64,000 nt of DNA from assembly GCA_963691705.1 (NCBI GenBank), contig OY829539.1, forward strand, positions 19,638,407-19,702,406. Direction: 5' to 3'. Position 1 is the stretch's first letter. Every line of letters begins with the position of its first letter. Source of the stretch: Viola odorata (lineage: Eukaryota > Streptophyta > Magnoliopsida > Malpighiales > Violaceae). The position numbers and the translations under genes were made by a program. Under the pieces are notes generated by a model. It did not search any database. It saw only the letters and a list, made by a program, of their open reading frames with translations, and had not been told where the DNA came from. Of the stretch, positions 21,236 through 32,014 are shown piece by piece.

Positions 21236-22330
21236 AGTAATTAAGTGTTACTTTATAATTTATACACCATTAATAATTAATGTTGTAAAGTACATGCCTA
21301 ATTATCATGTCAAAAAATGCAGTGGCATTTTAACTACTGATAACCTAACAATTCTCCCCAACAAAGCCAGAACTATTACTAATACACAATCAACAAGCTA
21401 GCAATTTCAAGATATTAGAGACACCGAAATCTTGATTGAATATATGGATAAAGTCATAGGTCCTAACAGATGCAAGGCATAATGTACTGACCAATAACAC
21501 AATAACTTAAACTCCTTAGTATATTTTACTCATCTAATCAAGTGAAGAGAATTCCATTACTAAGTCCGAAGTTAAAATTATGAGAAATCATTGCAATACC
21601 TCAATATGTTAAAGAAAATTAGTCCTTATTTTCTGATAACAACCTTATAAATAGAAAAAGTCATCCAAGACATCAGTTAAAACATAATTACTTTATTTGA
21701 ATTATGTTTTTTCTCATCCAGAAAAATATATAGCCATCTTAACAATTGTATTTCTAGTGAGAAAATCCAAGAACCCAACACCAATCACCACATAAATTCA
21801 TGATATAACCCAGAATTAAATAAAGCACCTTAAATTTGCAGGTTCTTCTTCCTAGCTTGTTTCCAATGCTGCTGCTCAAACAAAAATGCCTTATCATGCA
21901 ACTGCACACCAAATCACAACAGAAACAGAAAATTGAGGTATGTACAGAATGCAAACGATGATGAAATGAAGAAGGATAAAAGAGGGAAGTACTTGAACTG
22001 AGTGGTTGAGGTTCTAAGCACTTCAAATTCGGGATCGTAGGGCGGCAAGTATAAGAACAAGAGAAATGGAAAAAAAGTGGACTAGCAGGTGGCGGTGGAC
22101 AAATTGAGATTCTTGAGTTGCCGAGAACGTGGGCTTTGTTGTGGTGAGGAAGGGAGGAGGAATTTCTAAACCTAGAAATTAAGCACGGGTGAGGGAGGAA
22201 GGAGGAGGTAAGAGTATTCTGGGCATTTTTGGGACGTCCACGTCATTCGAAAAGTAGATTCGGCGAGTTTGATTGTTCAGTATAGCATTGCTTCTCCAAG
22301 ATAGCGTTGTCACTAGAACATTTTTACTTA
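21236..22330. other. Upstream region of the FAR1-like locus
   Basis: About 1.1 kb with no convincing coding exon. The stretch near 21830-22200 is less AT-rich and could be a 5' leader of the FAR1-like gene on the minus strand; a short minus-strand frame at 21754-22026 has no recognisable domain. Confidence 0.3.
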
Positions 22331-22339
22331 CTCATAGGA

Positions 22340-22640
22340 TTATTGGGTTTGAGGACATGCGCAGTCCCTTTTGCGACTAGCAAGAAGAGTCGATTGCTCA
22401 TACATTGTTCCTTATAGCCCGTTCTTGTTGGGTAGAGGTGATGAGTTGGGCTGGTATCTCGGGTGCAATACCAGGGACTTTGGCTGAGTTTTGGGACATA
22501 TGGGGCGGCTGGTTCGCAGATAAAGATAAGGAGATTGCAACTATTTGGGAGAGCTAGTTCTTTGCAGTGTGCTGGATGTTGTGGAATGTAAGCAACTTTT
22601 TGTCTTTTTGGATAGAGCTCGAGTGCAGTTCTTATCGCTT
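22340..22640 (+). mobile_element. Possible LINE tail (zf-RVT-like) remnant
   Basis: A plus-strand frame interrupted by stops has the spacing of Trp residues typical of the zinc-binding C-terminal region of plant LINE RTs (V-M-S-W-A-G-I, then E-F-W-D-I-W-G-G-W-F, and A-V-C-W-M-L-W-N). It is short and degraded. A remnant of a host gene cannot be excluded. Confidence 0.4.
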
Positions 22641-24720
22641 TGGCATTTGTAGATCAAGTTCGTGTTTCCTAGTTTCCTATATGTTTTTTTCTCAATTGCT
22701 TGTCTTCCACTTGGATGCATAATTGGGGCAGACTTATTTTTGGAGATTTGTAATTGCATGTTTTTATGACTAACTTTTCTTTAATCTAATCGCATGAGCT
22801 TATTTAAGAAAAAAAAATTAGTTTTTTAGATAGTAGATTAATTGTTTGGTATTTCAATTATAATAAAGATTTATTATAAACAAAAACAACCTAGAAAAAA
22901 GAAAATCGTAAGTGGTGAGAGAGAGCCATGCTTAACCAACTCAGTGGGTGTTTGGGGTTCAAGGTTGGGTTGGGAAACCAGCTTTTCCCAACCCAAAAGT
23001 AGTGAAAGGTGTTTGGTTCCCTCCTTTTCAACCAGAGCTTCTAAAAAGCTCTGGTCAATTTGCCTTCATTTCCTTCAAAATCAGAAAGCTCTCTGAGGGA
23101 GCAGTGGGTGGAAGCGCTTTAAGGCCAAAACACGGGAAGCGGCACGCGAATTAAAATAGACAATTTTCACAGCTCTACCCCTCATATTTACAATCAAACC
23201 AGCTATAAATAACGTGAAAATTACCCAATTCCTTCTCATTTCCCGTGGTTGCCTCGTTCTCCTCCTCTCACTCTCGCCCTCCTCACCGCCGCTCACCATC
23301 TCTCTCTCTCGGCCTCCTCCATCATCACAGCCGCAGCACTATCATCAACCTTCACCGCGGCACCTGATCATCTCTCCCTTCGCCGCCGCTCACCATCTCT
23401 TTCTCTCGGTCTCCTTTGCTTGGCTCGCCGTCCTCCGCTACTTGGATCGCCCTCCTTCGCTGCTTGGATCGCTGTCCTTCTCTACTTGGATTGTCGTCGA
23501 GTCACCGAAGTCGTCTGTGGGCATGTTTTCTTCTCCCCAATCTCATCGCGTAAGGCCCTCTTTCCAATCTCATCTGCTTGGATCGTCATGCTTGCTTATG
23601 ATGTCCTTGATGGATTTCTATTACAGTTCCAGGTTTTTTAATTGCAATGGTTTTAGGGTCTAATGCCTTCTTTAAAATGGTACTTTTGGCCGAGTATGAA
23701 GTTTTGAATTTGTTCAATTGAAGTGTTAGAGTTGCTTGGTTTTTATTAGGAACTTAAATAGAATTATGTGTGATTCTTTGGTGAAGTGAAATTGAAGATT
23801 ACAGAAGCTTTTCTAATTTCAAATTCAGAATCTAGGGATGTATCGGAAAAGGGGTTTGAGCCTTTATCCTTTGTTTTTTTGGTCTAAGAATTTGGTAGAC
23901 AGTTAGGCCATCCTAATAAATGGATTAGAAAATCAATTTGTAAGAAAGTGCAAGACAGTAGAGATTGAGGAGCTAAGATAAGCAACTCTGCTCGTTGTGT
24001 TGTTGTGTATATTTGATTTGCAATATTTCATGATAAGAAATTGATTGGAGTTACATAGTATTCATTGATAATCAAGATATTCTTGATATGATTGAAAAGG
24101 TGTTGCATTTCTTTTTTTCTATTTTTGGTTCACATGGTGCATTAACAGAATCCACCTTGTTTACCTATGGAAAGGTTTTTGATGCTTACTTCTTTGCTTC
24201 ATTTTTTTTGGTATTGGTAGCTTGCATTCTGACAACAACTTTGATAGTTTGTGCATTCTGGTACTTTAGCTTCTAGCAAGCTAAGGGTGGAAGTACTCTT
24301 TAATCATGAGTTTCATGCATGTTTTTCATCTCATGCATCTTATAAGCTAGGTGTTACAGTTTATATTATGGAAGTTATTTGTTATTGAAATTTCTAAATG
24401 AGGAAACTCTCACCATTTGTCACTAATGAGAAAATGGTGAAGTTTCTAATATGCAATGACATTTGAACTTGATTATTACTGTAACATACTAACATGTATC
24501 ATAATGGTTGTGTGTACATGGCAAGATCCAACACTGATTTGAAGTGTCTGAGTGTGCGAGTCCTTGTTGAATATTGGTGCTTTAGGCTTTAGTAACTGTT
24601 TGAGGCAACAAGACCAACATGTTACTTGAAATTTGTTGTGCATTTTGCTATTATTAGGTCTTAGTTTTACTGGAGTCCGCTGCACTTCTGCTTATTCTCT
24701 TGTGAATGTTATTGTTTCAG
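22641..24720. other. Spacer and 5' side of the reductase fragment
   Basis: 22930-23150 contains foldback sequence (AGAGCTTCT/AGCTCTGGTC, TTGGGAAA near TTTCCCAA) that may be a small non-autonomous element with no clear ends. 23240-23640 is CT-rich with overlapping open frames but no known domain; it may be an unrelated leader. 23700-24720 is AT-rich. I looked here for the Rossmann GxxGxxG exon expected upstream of the reductase fragment and did not find it. Confidence 0.35.
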
Positions 24721-25243
24721 GTTGATAATTTTGGCACCGTAAACCTTGTTGAAGCTTGCAGGAAACGTGGTGTTAAGAGATTCATTCTCATCAGCTCAAT
24801 TTTAGTCAATGGTGCTGCAATGGGGCAGCTACTTAATCCAGCCTACATTTTCCTTAACGTTTTTGGATTGACCTTGGTAGCTAAGCTGCAGGCAGAGCAA
24901 TACATCAGGAAATCTGGTATAAACTACACGATTATTCGACCTGGTGGGTTGAAAAATGAACCGCCATCTGGAAATCTTGTTATGGAGCCAGAGTTATCGG
25001 CAGAATCTGAAACCTTTCTCGATACTAATGTTATTGAAACCTTTGTTGATACTAATGGCTTTTCCATATCCTTGGCAGGATACTCTTTACGAAGGAAGCA
25101 TATCCAGAGATTTGGTCGCAGAAGTTGCTGTTGAGGCATTAGCATACCCGGAAGCATCATACAAAGTCGTGGAGATAGTTGCTCGTCCTGAAGCTCCGAA
25201 GCGTACATATGTGGATCTTTTTGGCTCCATTAAGCCGCGATGA
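24721..25243 (+). pseudogene. NAD(P)-binding reductase, At2g34460-like, 5' truncated
   Basis: After a TTTCAG acceptor at 24720 the frame reads V-D-N-F-G-T-V-N-L-V-E-A-C, I-L-I-S-S-I-L-V-N-G-A-A-M-G-Q and K-S-G-I-N-Y-T-I-I-R-P-G-G-L, the C-terminal half of an atypical short-chain reductase (Tic62/HCF173-related plastid family). The C-terminal exon starts after GGCAG at 25078 with D-T-L-Y-E-G-S-I-S-R-D-L-V-A-E-V and ends at a TGA at 25241-25243. The first half, with the dinucleotide-binding GxxGxxG, is not present upstream. Between the two parts the donor expected after M-E-P-E reads TT instead of GT; a GT at 25030 could serve in phase but would add about 15 residues. Most likely a truncated gene copy. 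Confidence 0.65.
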
Positions 25244-26482
25244 TGACTCTGTTCACAACAATGTAATCATGACGCTGGCTTCAATTTGTTGATCAGTTTG
25301 ATATATGTCTAGTGTTTCTCGATCATTATAAGTATTAATTATAATTCCTTTAGGTCCTTCTATTTGATTTCGAACCTCGTTTATTATCTAAAGAAATTGA
25401 GTGATTTTGTTGAACTGATGATTTCATTACCAAGAGACAATAAAGGATAGCTAAACCAACATGGTCTGAGAAAAAAACCAAACTGCAGTTATAGTAAATG
25501 ATAGTTAATGTACCCGCTTCAATTAATAAAGAAACATTTCATTCAATTTCTTGAATTAACAGAGTCAGTTTAAATGATAAAAAGAATTGAGCAATACAGG
25601 AAGAACATGGAACAAGAAGCAACAAAAAATATCAGAAAAGATGCAACATTTAGAAGAACCAAGCAGCTAGGGAAGCAATGAAGGCAATAATAGTGAAATG
25701 TCACCTATGTCTATAGTTCGCAACTCAATAATTGATAGTTTAATGATAAATAGGTAATAGTGATTTATATATGTAAAACTTTAATATAATGTTCCATATT
25801 TAACACCTTTTTCCTTCTACTAATAAACTTTTTAATATTGTTATAAATAAAATGTTAATTATTTGTTTAGAAAAAAGATTGATTTAAATAATGTAAATAA
25901 ATAACATTAAAAATGACTGATGCCTTTAAAAAATATTATTGATGTATTCGCATAAAAAAAGTAACTTAATAGGTAATAGATTAATGATGAATAGATAATT
26001 GTGATTTTATATATGTAAAATTTTAAAATAGTGCTCAATATTTAACTTTATTTAATAAAATGTTAATTATTTGTTTAAAGAAATAGATTGATTTAAATAA
26101 TCTATATATATATACTAAAAAATATTAATTTTAATGCTTGAACCAAATTGTCTTTTATAGTTAAAAGGTTAAAATTGCAGCTTTTAGAAAATTATAGTTA
26201 AATTATTTGTTTAGAAAAAAGATTGAATTAAATAATGTAAATAAATAACACTAAAAATGACTGATGCTCTTTATAGTCATTTTACACTTAAACTATAGTT
26301 CCACAGCACCTTTAAAAAATGTTTACCAAACGCTTTGCGTAAAAATGCTTTTTCTACAACATTTTTATCCACCGTCCTTTTCGGACCAAAAACGGAACGC
26401 CAAAGAGGCCTCATGTTGTACAAGCGGCTCAGCTCATCAAAACTCACAAGAGACATTAGCGGAGAAAAAACGCCAAAAAGCC
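25244..26482. other. AT-rich intergenic spacer
   Basis: No coding exon. Two pairs of imperfect direct repeats occur: a block near 25738-25800 again at 25985-26045, and a TTGTTTAGAAAAAAGATTGA block at 25863 again at 26208. The last 100 bp are probably the promoter and leader of the gene at 26483; no clear TATA box is seen. Confidence 0.4.
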
Positions 26483-29400
26483 ATGACCTCACCAGCTCCA
26501 ACTCGGAGTCCCGAACTACGCCATGACCCGGTAACAAACCGGTGGGTTATATTTTCTCCCGCCAGGTCCAAACGACCCACTGACCTCAAATCAAAGTCCC
26601 CTGAAAACCCCGGTCAGGCCAACTCCTCTTCTTGCCCCTTCTGCATCGGCCGCGAGGACCAATGCGCTCCGGAAATATTCCGGGTCCCGCCCGACCCGCA
26701 TGACCCGAACTGGAAAATCCGAGTTATCGAGAACCTTTATCCGGCTTTGAGCAGAAATCTAGAGAACCCATGTATGGAGAGCAGTGATACAGGTGAGGTC
26801 CTTGGCGGGTTCGGTTTTCATGATGTGGTGCTTGAGTCTCCGGTTCATTCTGTGCAGCTAAGTGACTTGGACGGGAGGGAGATTGGTGAGGTGTTGCTTG
26901 CGTATAGGAAGAGAATTGAGCAGATAATGGAACACGAAGCTATAAAATATGTGCAGGTTTGTTTATTATTCTTGTGCTCAGTGTTCTTTTTTCTGTTTCT
27001 GATCTGTGTTGAAACTCAAATGGTTTGTTTATTTTAGTTGTAATTTTTTTTTCCCGTTTAGAAGATTGTTGTTTATTGGTTTCTATTTGAGTTTGTTGCA
27101 AAGTGATAAATTCAACTTAGTTTTTCTTTATCACATAATGCAATTGGTAAACAAGACACCCCACTCGGTTCTGTTACATTTGCATCACATTGAAAATCTG
27201 AAGAAATTGAGTTGGAGGACTTGTTAACCAAAACTTGGGAAGATAATTTTGTATAGCTCTTCTAGCAATCCAGTTTGCTTCTCCGTTTTCTGTTCTTGGA
27301 ATATATCTGAGCTAGGTTGAATTTAATTTTGTCTATTATGGCCTCTATCTTCTGAGGCAAGATTTGGTGATTCTTACGCACAGCATTGATAATCTCTTGA
27401 GCAGTCTCCTTCTATTAAACATGCTCTTCTTGGCAGCAAGATGCCATTGGTGTTGCATTCTCGAGAGCAAACGTGTCTGCAACTGAATGAGAAGAACAGT
27501 CTCATCTGTCATGTTTTGTTTCCAAGTTATCACCTAACTCATTTCTACAAATCACCCTCAGACCAGCTACCCCTTCTTCCCCAGAGAAAGAAGCATCAAA
27601 ATTGATTTTTATCCGATTACCAGAGGGGACAGAGTGACAGACCATTGTGTCGAGCTTGTACCTCTAATACTCCGATCAGAAGTCAACTTCCACTCCTGAA
27701 ATGCTTTCCCTGCTCTCTGAACAGTAGCAATAGGATTGGGTCCATGCCCCCAAAGGATTTTGTTGTTTCTTGCTTTCCATATCTGTCAAAGTATATAAGC
27801 CATCAAATGGATCCCTTCTAGAATTCCTTGCTTAAAGTCTCTTATGCTTTCATAGTTTGGAATGTAGAAAAGGTTTGAAGCAAACGAGGTTGCTTTAGTA
27901 TACTTACATTCAAAGAAGATATGCTCTATGGATTCTGGCTTAAGCTTCCTGATAAGCATAGCTTCTGAACAAGCCAAAGCTATACATAAGGCTCTCGAAA
28001 GGAAATTCTTTATCTTAAGCTGCAGCTTCAGGTTCCATATCTTACTCCAGCAGAACCAGTTCTGATCATTGGAAGTTGAAGGCAGATTGGCATCTTGACT
28101 TGACTTCAATTTATGGTAGCCCTCCTTGACACCATAATTCCCTTTCTTGCTGTTGTGCCAAACCAGCCTATTCCTTGAGTTTGAAGAGCCAATTGGAATT
28201 GACAAAATTGCCTTCACTTCATTGGGGAGAAAAATGCTTGTGTGTTTCTCCAAGTCCCACCCACTGCCTAGTTATGGTACTAATAAGCTTCTTCACTCAG
28301 TTTACATCAACATCTCTGCTTGTTCTACCTTGTGGAGTGAACCCAGGGATGTTAGGCACCCATTTCTATATTCCAGCATAGACCTTCTTCTGATGCTGTC
28401 TCTACTAATCAACAAGCTGGTCCAAAGCCAAGATGGATTCTGACCCTTCCTAATAATTCTGAAATTAGTACTAAGAAAGTATATTCCTTTTAAAACTTTT
28501 GCCCAGAGGGACTCAGGGTTACTAATAAGCCTCCAAGCTTGCTTAGCTAACAAGGCTAAATTAAACAACCCAATCTCCCTGAAAGGCATACCCCCTGCTC
28601 CATTTGGTCTGATAAGTTTCGTCCAAGCCACGAAACTATTATTACTCTCTCCACAACCTCTCACCAAAATCTAGCAAAGAGAATTTATTTTGGAACAAAA
28701 GGAAGATGGCATCTTAAAGATTTGCATTACAGACGTGGGTATTGCAGTTATAATGGCATTGATTAGAATCCCAGCTTGGGATAGAATATTCTGCCTCCAG
28801 GAGCTAATTTTAGCTATAATCTTGCTTTTCAGAAGACTGGGTGCTGAGATTTCGATCTTCCCCATTGAACTAGTAGGCATACTTGTCCTCTACAGAAGCT
28901 TCTTTCATGCCGAATAGATCGCCAATCATCTCCCTTTGGTTTCTGGTGTGTATCTGCTAAATGTAACGGCAGATTCGGAAACATTTAAGGTTTGCCAGAA
29001 GCATCACAAAAGAGCTGCAAAATTCTAATCAATTCTTGACTCTCCTGAAACTTGACTTTGGCAAAAAGAAGTGAGTATCACATTAGCTTATCTGAGTGTT
29101 ACGTTTTCCAAACGTAGATAAAGTTAGTCAAACGCTTGAATCCTTATTGATCTTTTGATATAAAATATATTTAATATGTAAAAACTCATTTTGTGAGGAA
29201 TTACTCATCGTTGAATGTAGGTTTGTCTGTCATTCTGTACTCTATCAAGTTTGAGTTTACAAGGTTCTTTAACTTTCTAAGATTGAAAAATGTTCTGGAC
29301 AATTCAATGCAAAATAAAAAGCTTTTGGAAGTTTGAATTTGGATAAATCTTGAAAAATTGTCTTTTGTTGTTCTTATTCAAAATAAATAAATACAGAACT

Positions 29401-30776
29401 GGCAGTAAATTATGTTTTGGGAATTTCAATTATTAACTTCTATGAATGCTTGGTTGTTTCTACAATCTTATTTTTGTCTATGGTAATACAATTAGGACAA
29501 ATGTTTTCCATTGTTCTTTAGATTTATTCATCTTCACCAAAGTTTTCTTCCTCTTGTCTAAAGAAGCCTGACTTTGTTGTTCTTCTTTCCATTCGTTTAA
29601 ACCTCTAATAAAATAGGCTTGTATGTGCGTGGGGGCACCTTTTTTCATTGACAACATGATATAAGCATTTGTTTCTTTTTTATATTGTTATGGAATTCAA
29701 GCTGACAATGGTCTTTGTTTTATGGTTTCAGGTGTTTAAGAACCATGGTGCTTCTGCTGGGGCATCATTGAGTCATTCTCACAGTCAGATACTGGCTCTA
29801 CCCATCGTTCCTCCTTCAGTTTCTGCCCGACTTAATGGTATGAAGGAGTACTTTGATAAAACAGGGAAATGTATTCTCTGTGAGGTTCGAAAGGAAGAGC
29901 TTTTAATTAATGAATCAACCCATTTTACATCCATCGTTCCTTTTGCTGGTTCATCTCCCTTCGAGATATGGATTATTCCCCGTGATCACTCATCTCATTT
30001 CCATGAAATAGATCCTGAGCAGGTAACTTTCACTGTTGTTTTCTTTTTTGCCAATTATGTCTTTTGATTTATTTTGCTCTCTCGTTGCAACCAACTAGAC
30101 AGGTATAGTCTTGTGCAATATGGATTGGTTTGAGAACTATTAGAACTTTAGCATGTGATTATCATTCTAGTCATTAGGCAGTGGCGAATCTACCAAGTAG
30201 TTTTGACTTGTATTTGGAGAAAAGTAAATTTCCTCTGGGCCCCTAAACAAGCAATAATGAAATGAAGAAACCAACTGGTACTGCGTAGGTGCATGTGTTT
30301 AAGGATGATTTACCTGATATGTTTTGCGTTGCGCATAGTAATGTACGATAGAGTGGTGATAATGTACTGTTGTAGTTAAATGTGGAAAATCTATTTCTGT
30401 TTTCTATTGTGAAGTATGGTATGTATTTTGGATAGTTCTGTTTCTGCATATTAGGGCTCTTTTTCATATTTAAATCACTGTGTCCTGATTCATGTGTCAC
30501 CCTCTCCAGGCAGTTGATCTCGGGGGATTACTGAAACTGATGCTCAAAAAGGTGTCACAGCAGTTGAATAAGCCACCGTTCAATTTCATGATCCATACTT
30601 CTCCTGTCGAGGTTAAGGAATCGCAGCTGCATTATACTCACTGGTTTTTACAGATTGTGCCGCAATTAAGTGTTGTAGGGGGTTTTGAAATTGGAACCGG
30701 CTGTTACATAAATCCTGTTTTCCCAGAGGATGTGGCCAAAGTTCTGAGAGAGCTTGTGCTTCCAATGAATGGTTGA
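26483..30776 (+). CDS. ADP-glucose phosphorylase (GalT-like, HIT superfamily)
   Basis: Three exons: 26483-26956, 29732-30022, 30510-30776 (GT-AG, all phase 0), 343 residues. The product resembles Arabidopsis At5g18200, a galactose-1-phosphate uridylyltransferase homologue shown to act as ADP-glucose phosphorylase. Exon 1 carries R-H-D-P-V-T-N-R-W-V-I and the zinc-site C-P-F-C-I-G-R. Exon 2 carries the catalytic H-S-H-S-Q motif and a second C-I-L-C pair. Exon 3 has H-W-F-L-Q-I-V-P-Q and G-F-E-I-G-T-G-C-Y-I-N-P. I chose ATG 26483 because homology begins directly after it; an upstream in-frame ATG at 26264 adds unrelated sequence. Intron 1 (2775 bp) hosts an antisense LINE. No defects seen; likely functional. 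Confidence 0.9.
27260..28900 (-). mobile_element. LINE fragment in intron 1, antisense to the host gene
   Basis: On the minus strand, 28667-28302 reads the RT C-terminal region of plant L1-type LINEs (N-G-A-G-G-M-P-F-R-E, F-N-L-A-L-L-A-K-Q-A-W-R-L). 28253-27786 gives the zf-RVT region (L-V-W-H-N-S-K-K-G-N-Y-G-V, W-S-K-I-W-N-L-K). About 27635-27540 gives an RNase H start (K-I-N-F-D-A-S-F-S-G-E-E). Frames are broken and the endonuclease and RT core are missing, so it is a 5'-truncated copy, as LINEs usually are. It lies wholly inside an intron. Confidence 0.75.
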
Positions 30777-31358
30777 CTTAATCACATTCATACCCTTTGT
30801 TGGTGTATGATCGAAGGTGCAAATGGAATTTAGAATTTGGTACTGGGTAGATGATAGGAGAGTTAAAGTGCAAGTGTGAACTCAACCGTTTTGCTCCATT
30901 GCTGAATTGCATAAACACTTTTCGTTCGATACTCTTATTTCTTTAAATGGAAAAGCTGTGGTTTGATTTCTATGTATGAAGTAATTAATTGCTTACAGCA
31001 AGCATTATTCAATCTTAATTAGTGGTGGATTAATCAGTACTAATATGATTTAATGATTACTCTCTACTAGTGTTTTAAGTCTTCAACTCAATTAATGAGT
31101 AATTAGGTCAACACGTCAAACCTAAAGACAAAAAGCAGTCCTTACCTTTGGAAAAGAGGATGAAAAGGACATGCACGTCCACAAGAAGAAACGATTGACA
31201 ATATGACACGACTTTCACATTTTTCTCCCTTTTTTTATTTATGACTGAATTAATTGGCTAATTAATAGTGTAAAACAGAACCAACCTCTAAGCAAAATTC
31301 GTTTAGAATCATATCAGTCTCGAATCTAAAATAATCAACAATTTTACCCAATTTTTTA
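30777..31358. other. 3' flank of the phosphorylase gene
   Basis: No genes. 31237-31340 is one copy of a direct duplication of about 100 bp whose second copy (31622-31723) lies on the other side of the Stowaway element. Confidence 0.5.
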
Positions 31359-31618
31359 CTCCCTCTGGTCTCCATAAAATGTCTTCTTCGCATCCCAATA
31401 TTTAGTAAGGAACGCATATCGAAGAGGCCGGATGAGGCACTATTTGACCCCAAAAAAATCCGAAATTTTTTGTGAACGTACGTTAATCCTTAACGTACGT
31501 CCCAGAAAAAATTAGGGGCAAAATTGTCTCAAATAGGTCGTCTGCCGGCCGTTTTAAAATACGTGCCGAAATAGTAAAAGTAAAAGCTAAAACGACATTT
31601 TATGGAAACCGGAGAGAG
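31359..31618. mobile_element. Stowaway-type MITE, copy 1
   Basis: 260 bp starting CTCCCTCTGGTCTCCATAAA and ending with its inverted counterpart (TTTATGGAAACCGGAGAGAG), flanked by TA (31357-31358, 31619-31620). The CTCCCTC end and TA duplication are typical of Stowaway. The interior is nearly the same as 59510-59769. Confidence 0.88.
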
Positions 31619-31621
31619 TAT

Positions 31622-31723
31622 TATTTATAACTGAATTAATTGGCTAATTAATAATGTAAAACAGAACCAACCTTTACGCAAAAATCGTTTAGAATCATAT
31701 CCGTTTGGAATCTAAAATAATCT
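31622..31723 (+). repeat. Direct duplication flanking the MITE
   Basis: About 100 bp (AACTGAATTAATTGGCTAAT onwards) repeats 31237-31340 with a few differences. The pair brackets the Stowaway element, so a local duplication includes or abuts it. Confidence 0.7.
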
Positions 31724-32014
31724 ACAAAAGCAAGCAGGTTTTTCTTTTTGTTTTGTATTTTTAAATAAACCCCCACAACAAGTCTTGGGTTTTGGCGGCT
31801 AGCCCCCTCTCCAAGCCTCTTTTCTTTTCGTTCCTCATTAATAAATTAAAATAACCCAAACAAAAGTTACAAAACAAACCCCTAAACCCAAAAACAAAAA
31901 AAAGAGTAGGTTTTTTTACAGCTCTACTCTCACTTCTCTTCTTAAATCTTTTAGGGTTTTGCTCTCTCCCTCACTCTTGTTTGGCCAGTCTCCACCGTGC
32001 GTCTCATCCTCACC

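Noticed and set aside
22930..23150. Foldback sequence as a MITE
   Set aside because: Short inverted motifs are present but I could not find matching ends or a target duplication.
23214..23663. Two overlapping ORFs of 130-149 codons in CT-rich sequence
   Set aside because: Ser/Pro/Leu-rich low-complexity translation in several frames at once; no domain, and no Rossmann motif to link it to the reductase fragment.
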